Shown here: in pieces, positions 32,928 through 35,576 of the stretch
How the letters are laid out: each line of letters begins with the position of its first letter
Numbering within the stretch: position 1 is the stretch's first letter
Assembly (NCBI GenBank): GCA_028345055.1
Contig: JAOMCO010000011.1
Coordinates: 1 to 35,576, forward strand
Reading direction: 5' to 3'
Length of the DNA stretch: 35,576 bases
Source: Candidatus Thioglobus sp.
GTDB taxonomy: Bacteria > Pseudomonadota > Gammaproteobacteria > PS1 > Pseudothioglobaceae
Notes under the pieces: generated by a model
The model's input: only the letters and a program-made list of their open reading frames with translations
Database searches by the model: none
What the model was told of the DNA's origin: nothing
Translations under genes and position numbers: made by a program

Positions 32928-34829
32928 CTAGATTGCTTCCCAAAAAACCCCTGAGGCTGGGATTTTTATTGAGCCTACCGTTGACTCCTCCTCGCTAAAA
33001 TTAAACCAAAAGCGATGAGTTGAAGTCTCTCTAATCCTGACACAATCATTCAGATAAGTAATACTGATCTCTTGATCAGCACATATATCAGTAAAAATAC
33101 TTCTTAACGTATCTTGATCGGCCCAACCAGCGATATAAAGGTTTTTTTCATTTCCAATAATTGCTGGCCTGCCATCATCACAGAACTTAATCACATTATC
33201 AGAATCAACTAAGGTCTCCATCCACTTTTTAAAATAGCCATGATCTTTGATGGGAATTTCTGCCTTAGGCCTTAGTGTTTCGACGCGAGCAACGGTTCCT
33301 TTAATGCCTGGAACCACTGGTGGAAGATTTTTTGGAATCGACATATCTAAAGTCTTTGAGCCAGTTCTGGGGCCTGAAATGATAACCCCATCAAATTCTT
33401 TAATGGCGTTCTCAAGCTGATCTCCAATATGCATTAAGCCTGGCAATAATACAACTTTATAGTCACTCAAATCAATTTCATTGGGAGGTATTATGTCGAT
33501 GGATAAACCTAACGATCTGAGAGCTCTGTAATAGTCATATACCAACTCAAAATAGGTAAAGTCTTTTCCTTGAGGCATGACCTCCCATGCCCAGCAGCTC
33601 TCATAGTCAAAAATCAGTGCTACTGTTGATTGAACTTGATCTATACTATCAAACTCTTTTAATTCTGAAAAGACCTGAGATGCTTCACTAAGTCCTGGGG
33701 CCTTAACTCCATCTGGCCTATTTAGTCCTGCATGCATTTGTTCTTGGGCAAACGGAGCCTGCCTCCATCTAAAATAACTGACCACTTCAGCACCGTGTGC
33801 GATTGCCTCCCAAGTCCACAATCTTACAGCTCCATTTGCAGGCTCTGGGTTATAAGGTGCCCAATTGACTGGGCCGGGCTGCTGCTCCATTACCCACCAG
33901 CGTCCATTTCCAACCGTACGGTAAAGATCATGATGAAATGACTGAAAATCTGGATCTCCAAAGCGCATAAATTTACTTTTAAAGCTATCACTTTGATTCG
34001 ATCGATCCTCCAAAAATCCCAGAGGATAACTGTCCCAGCTCGCTATATCTAAATCCTTGCCAACCTCATAATGATTAAAGTCAGTAATTCGACCCATATA
34101 GTTATGAATTAATGGTGCTTGAGTATATTTTCTCAGGACTTGCGATTGGCTTCGATTGAACTTAATAACTTGATCAGAGCTGAACCGTTTGAAGTCAAGA
34201 GAATGAATTGGATTTGGATCAGTTATGGTTAGATTAGGTAGCTGGATTTGTTCAAAATCATTGTATTCCATCGACCAAAATACATTTTTCCAGGATTCAT
34301 TTAGCTGCTCAATCGTTTTGTACTTTTTTAAAGTCCATCTTCTAAAGGCTTTAAGAGCAGATCGACTATAGGATAGTGTGGTGTCATGACAGCCATATTC
34401 GTTATCCAGCTGCCATGCTTTTATGAATGAATTATCCCCATATCGTTTTGCAACGATTTCTGAAATTCTTATTGCTTCCTCGAGGTACCCTTCATGTGAA
34501 AAGCAATAGTGCCTTCTCGATCCAGATTGACGAGCCCTACCATCAGCATCAACGATAAGCATATCTGGCCATTTATCAATGACCCATCGGGGCGGTGTTG
34601 CGGTAGGCGTGCTCATTACTATATTTAATCCAGCAGAACCCAAAATAGAAATTGCGCGATCAAGCCATTCGAAGTTATAAACACCCTCTTCAGGCTCAAT
34701 TCGACTCCAAGCAAATTCTCCAATTCTTACCCATGCCAAGCCATAGTTAATCATATCATCAGCATCTTTCTGCCACTGCTCTTCAGACCAGTGTTCGGGG
34801 TAATAACAGCTTCCTAGTTTTGGAGTCAT
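32928..34829 (-). CDS. GH42 beta-galactosidase
   Basis: Glycoside hydrolase family 42, about 633 residues. The TIM barrel starts at LGSCYYPEHWSEEQW; the acid/base is Glu144 in WQLDNEYGCH and the nucleophile Glu315 in WVMEQQPGPVNW. The trimerisation domain begins around TVALIFDYESCWAWE and a small C-terminal beta domain follows. No signal peptide, so it should act in the cytoplasm on imported beta-galactosides. I chose the ATG at 34829, 7 nt after the lactonase stop; an in-frame start at 34883 would add 18 unlikely residues overlapping that gene. With the lactonase upstream it suggests galactose oxidation to galactonate. Galactosylglycerol is a possible substrate given glpK nearby. Confidence 0.93.
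   Translation of the reverse strand: MTPKLGSCYYPEHWSEEQWQKDADDMINYGLAWVRIGEFAWSRIEPEEGVYNFEWLDRAISILGSAGLNIVMSTPTATPPRWVIDKWPDMLIVDADGRARQSGSRRHYCFSHEGYLEEAIRISEIVAKRYGDNSFIKAWQLDNEYGCHDTTLSYSRSALKAFRRWTLKKYKTIEQLNESWKNVFWSMEYNDFEQIQLPNLTITDPNPIHSLDFKRFSSDQVIKFNRSQSQVLRKYTQAPLIHNYMGRITDFNHYEVGKDLDIASWDSYPLGFLEDRSNQSDSFKSKFMRFGDPDFQSFHHDLYRTVGNGRWWVMEQQPGPVNWAPYNPEPANGAVRLWTWEAIAHGAEVVSYFRWRQAPFAQEQMHAGLNRPDGVKAPGLSEASQVFSELKEFDSIDQVQSTVALIFDYESCWAWEVMPQGKDFTYFELVYDYYRALRSLGLSIDIIPPNEIDLSDYKVVLLPGLMHIGDQLENAIKEFDGVIISGPRTGSKTLDMSIPKNLPPVVPGIKGTVARVETLRPKAEIPIKDHGYFKKWMETLVDSDNVIKFCDDGRPAIIGNEKNLYIAGWADQDTLRSIFTDICADQEISITYLNDCVRIRETSTHRFWFNFSEEESTVGSIKIPASGVFWEAI
32942..32967 (+). terminator. 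weak terminator-like hairpin after orphan ATPase
   Basis: Sixteen nt after the ATPase stop, AAAAA-CCC can pair with GGG-TTTTT across a short loop, with one bulged A. It lies in the 3' coding end of the GH42 gene. The structure is imperfect and may be fortuitous. Confidence 0.3.
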
Positions 34830-34836
34830 AGTAATC

Positions 34837-35576
34837 TCACAATTCAACTTGATACTCAGCCAAACCGACTGCGTCAGCTTCAAAATGAAACACTTTACCA
34901 GCCAAAGGCTCTGCTTTCAAATCCTCATCACTCAAAGTTTGGCTAGCAGTCGTTACAAAAATAGTATCAAATGATTTACCTCCAAACGCTGGGCAAGTCA
35001 CCTGTGATGCAGGAAAGTTCTCCACCCTGTCTAACCATCCTTCCGGGCTATATCTAGCTATTCTAGATGCACCATATTGAGCATTCCATAGAAAACCCTC
35101 ACTATCGCAAACTGACCCATCTGGATGAAGGCCCTGCGCCTTCAAATCAATAAATATAATAGGTTCATTGATTGGCCAACCATTTTTCTGATCTAAATCT
35201 TGTCTCCAGATTTTCTCTTGTCTTGTGTCTGCAAAATAAACAAATTTTTTATCCGGTGAAAAGCAGATACTATTTGGAATCGTTAGCTCTTGATGCAGCT
35301 GTTCTAACTCACCCTTATAAAAACGATAAATTGAACCTGCTTCTTTTTCCGCATTAAGTCCCATTGTTCCAATCCAGAAGCCACCCCAAGGATCAGCTCT
35401 TCCATCATTTGAACGTGTATGCGGCAAATCAGCCTCTAAATCAACTAAAACTGTCCTTTTATCTGATGTGAGCGATAGTTTTATGAGCGATGAAGCACTG
35501 GCTATGATTAGGTTTTCTTTATCTATCCAACCAGCGGCAGATACTGGTTCAGAAAAATTCCAAGCCTTCAGTTCGC
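34837..35576 (-). CDS. SMP-30/gluconolactonase-family lactonase, N-terminus beyond window
   Basis: Six-bladed beta-propeller sugar lactonase of the SMP-30/gluconolactonase/LRE family; 245 codons are present and the reading frame continues to the right edge, so the true start is outside. The metal-site and family motifs are RSNDGRADPWGGFWIGTMG (about residue 55 of this fragment), SICFSPDKKFVYFADT (the conserved Asn before it is a usual ligand) and LHPDGSVCDSEGFLWNA. The TTG at 35427 is internal: residues before it (KRTVLVDLEADLPHTRSND) clearly belong to the same family. It lies 7 nt upstream of the GH42 gene on the same strand. Hydrolysis of galactono- or arabinono-lactone is likely in a non-phosphorylating sugar oxidation route. 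Confidence 0.9.
   Translation of the reverse strand, partial: ELKAWNFSEPVSAAGWIDKENLIIASASSLIKLSLTSDKRTVLVDLEADLPHTRSNDGRADPWGGFWIGTMGLNAEKEAGSIYRFYKGELEQLHQELTIPNSICFSPDKKFVYFADTRQEKIWRQDLDQKNGWPINEPIIFIDLKAQGLHPDGSVCDSEGFLWNAQYGASRIARYSPEGWLDRVENFPASQVTCPAFGGKSFDTIFVTTASQTLSDEDLKAEPLAGKVFHFEADAVGLAEYQVEL

Noticed and set aside
34837-35427. Lactonase starting at the TTG at 35427
   Set aside because: The frame stays open to the window edge and the upstream residues fit the SMP-30 family, so the gene is cut by the window and does not start there.

Overview
The window is AT-rich, tightly packed DNA from a bacterium. Genes overlap by 1-11 nt, convergent genes touch or overlap, and I see no rRNA, tRNA, CRISPR array, insertion sequence or prophage. 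The protein families (Gts-type glucose importer, oxidative pentose phosphate enzymes, OmpR-type two-component pair, UmuDC, 8-oxoguanine deaminase-like amidohydrolase, GH42) and low GC suggest a streamlined marine gammaproteobacterial heterotroph. My best guess is a relative of the SUP05/Arctic96BD-19 ('Ca. Thioglobus') group; that is inference, not a database result.

Region A (1-9986, minus strand) is a sugar uptake and oxidation operon. A consensus promoter precedes a GtsA-like binding protein, then a terminator-like hairpin, two permeases, an UgpC/MalK-type ATPase, an aldo/keto reductase, gnd, zwf, pgl, a small cupin and a glucokinase that runs off the left edge. Together they would import glucose or a similar hexose, phosphorylate it and oxidise it to ribulose 5-phosphate. 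Divergent from it lies a DUF1479 (YbiU-like) gene.

Region B (11280-15105, minus) is a four-gene operon: OmpR-type response regulator, sensor kinase, AGE-family sugar epimerase/isomerase and an NTF2-like protein. Its position beside a Gts importer recalls the GltR/GtrS glucose regulators of Pseudomonas.

Region C (15111-17524) holds a small uncharacterised protein with its own terminator, and umuDC behind a near-consensus promoter with an overlapping dyad. UmuD has an unusual basic N-terminal extension. An 8-oxoguanine deaminase-like gene follows at 17544-18908.

Region D (17544-30998) is the most interesting part. A second sugar ABC importer (minus; one permease carries a very large extracytoplasmic insertion) diverges from a five-gene plus-strand operon: LacD/YihT-type class I aldolase, fucose-isomerase-like protein, Gfo/Idh/MocA protein, YihV-like PfkB kinase and D-2-hydroxyacid dehydrogenase. 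This resembles a sulfoglycolysis (sulfo-EMP) toolkit with non-standard parts, or a pathway for another 6-modified ketose. Glycerol kinase lies tail to tail with it. A 17-bp motif matching at 14 of 17 positions occurs in both the importer/operon intergenic region and the glpK/iclR intergenic region, so an IclR-type regulator probably links them.

Region E (31063-35576) holds that iclR gene, an orphan MalK-type ATPase, and, on the minus strand, an SMP-30-type lactonase (cut by the right edge) followed by a GH42 beta-galactosidase. With glycerol kinase nearby, glycosylglycerols from photosynthetic lipids or algal osmolytes are plausible substrates for regions D and E.
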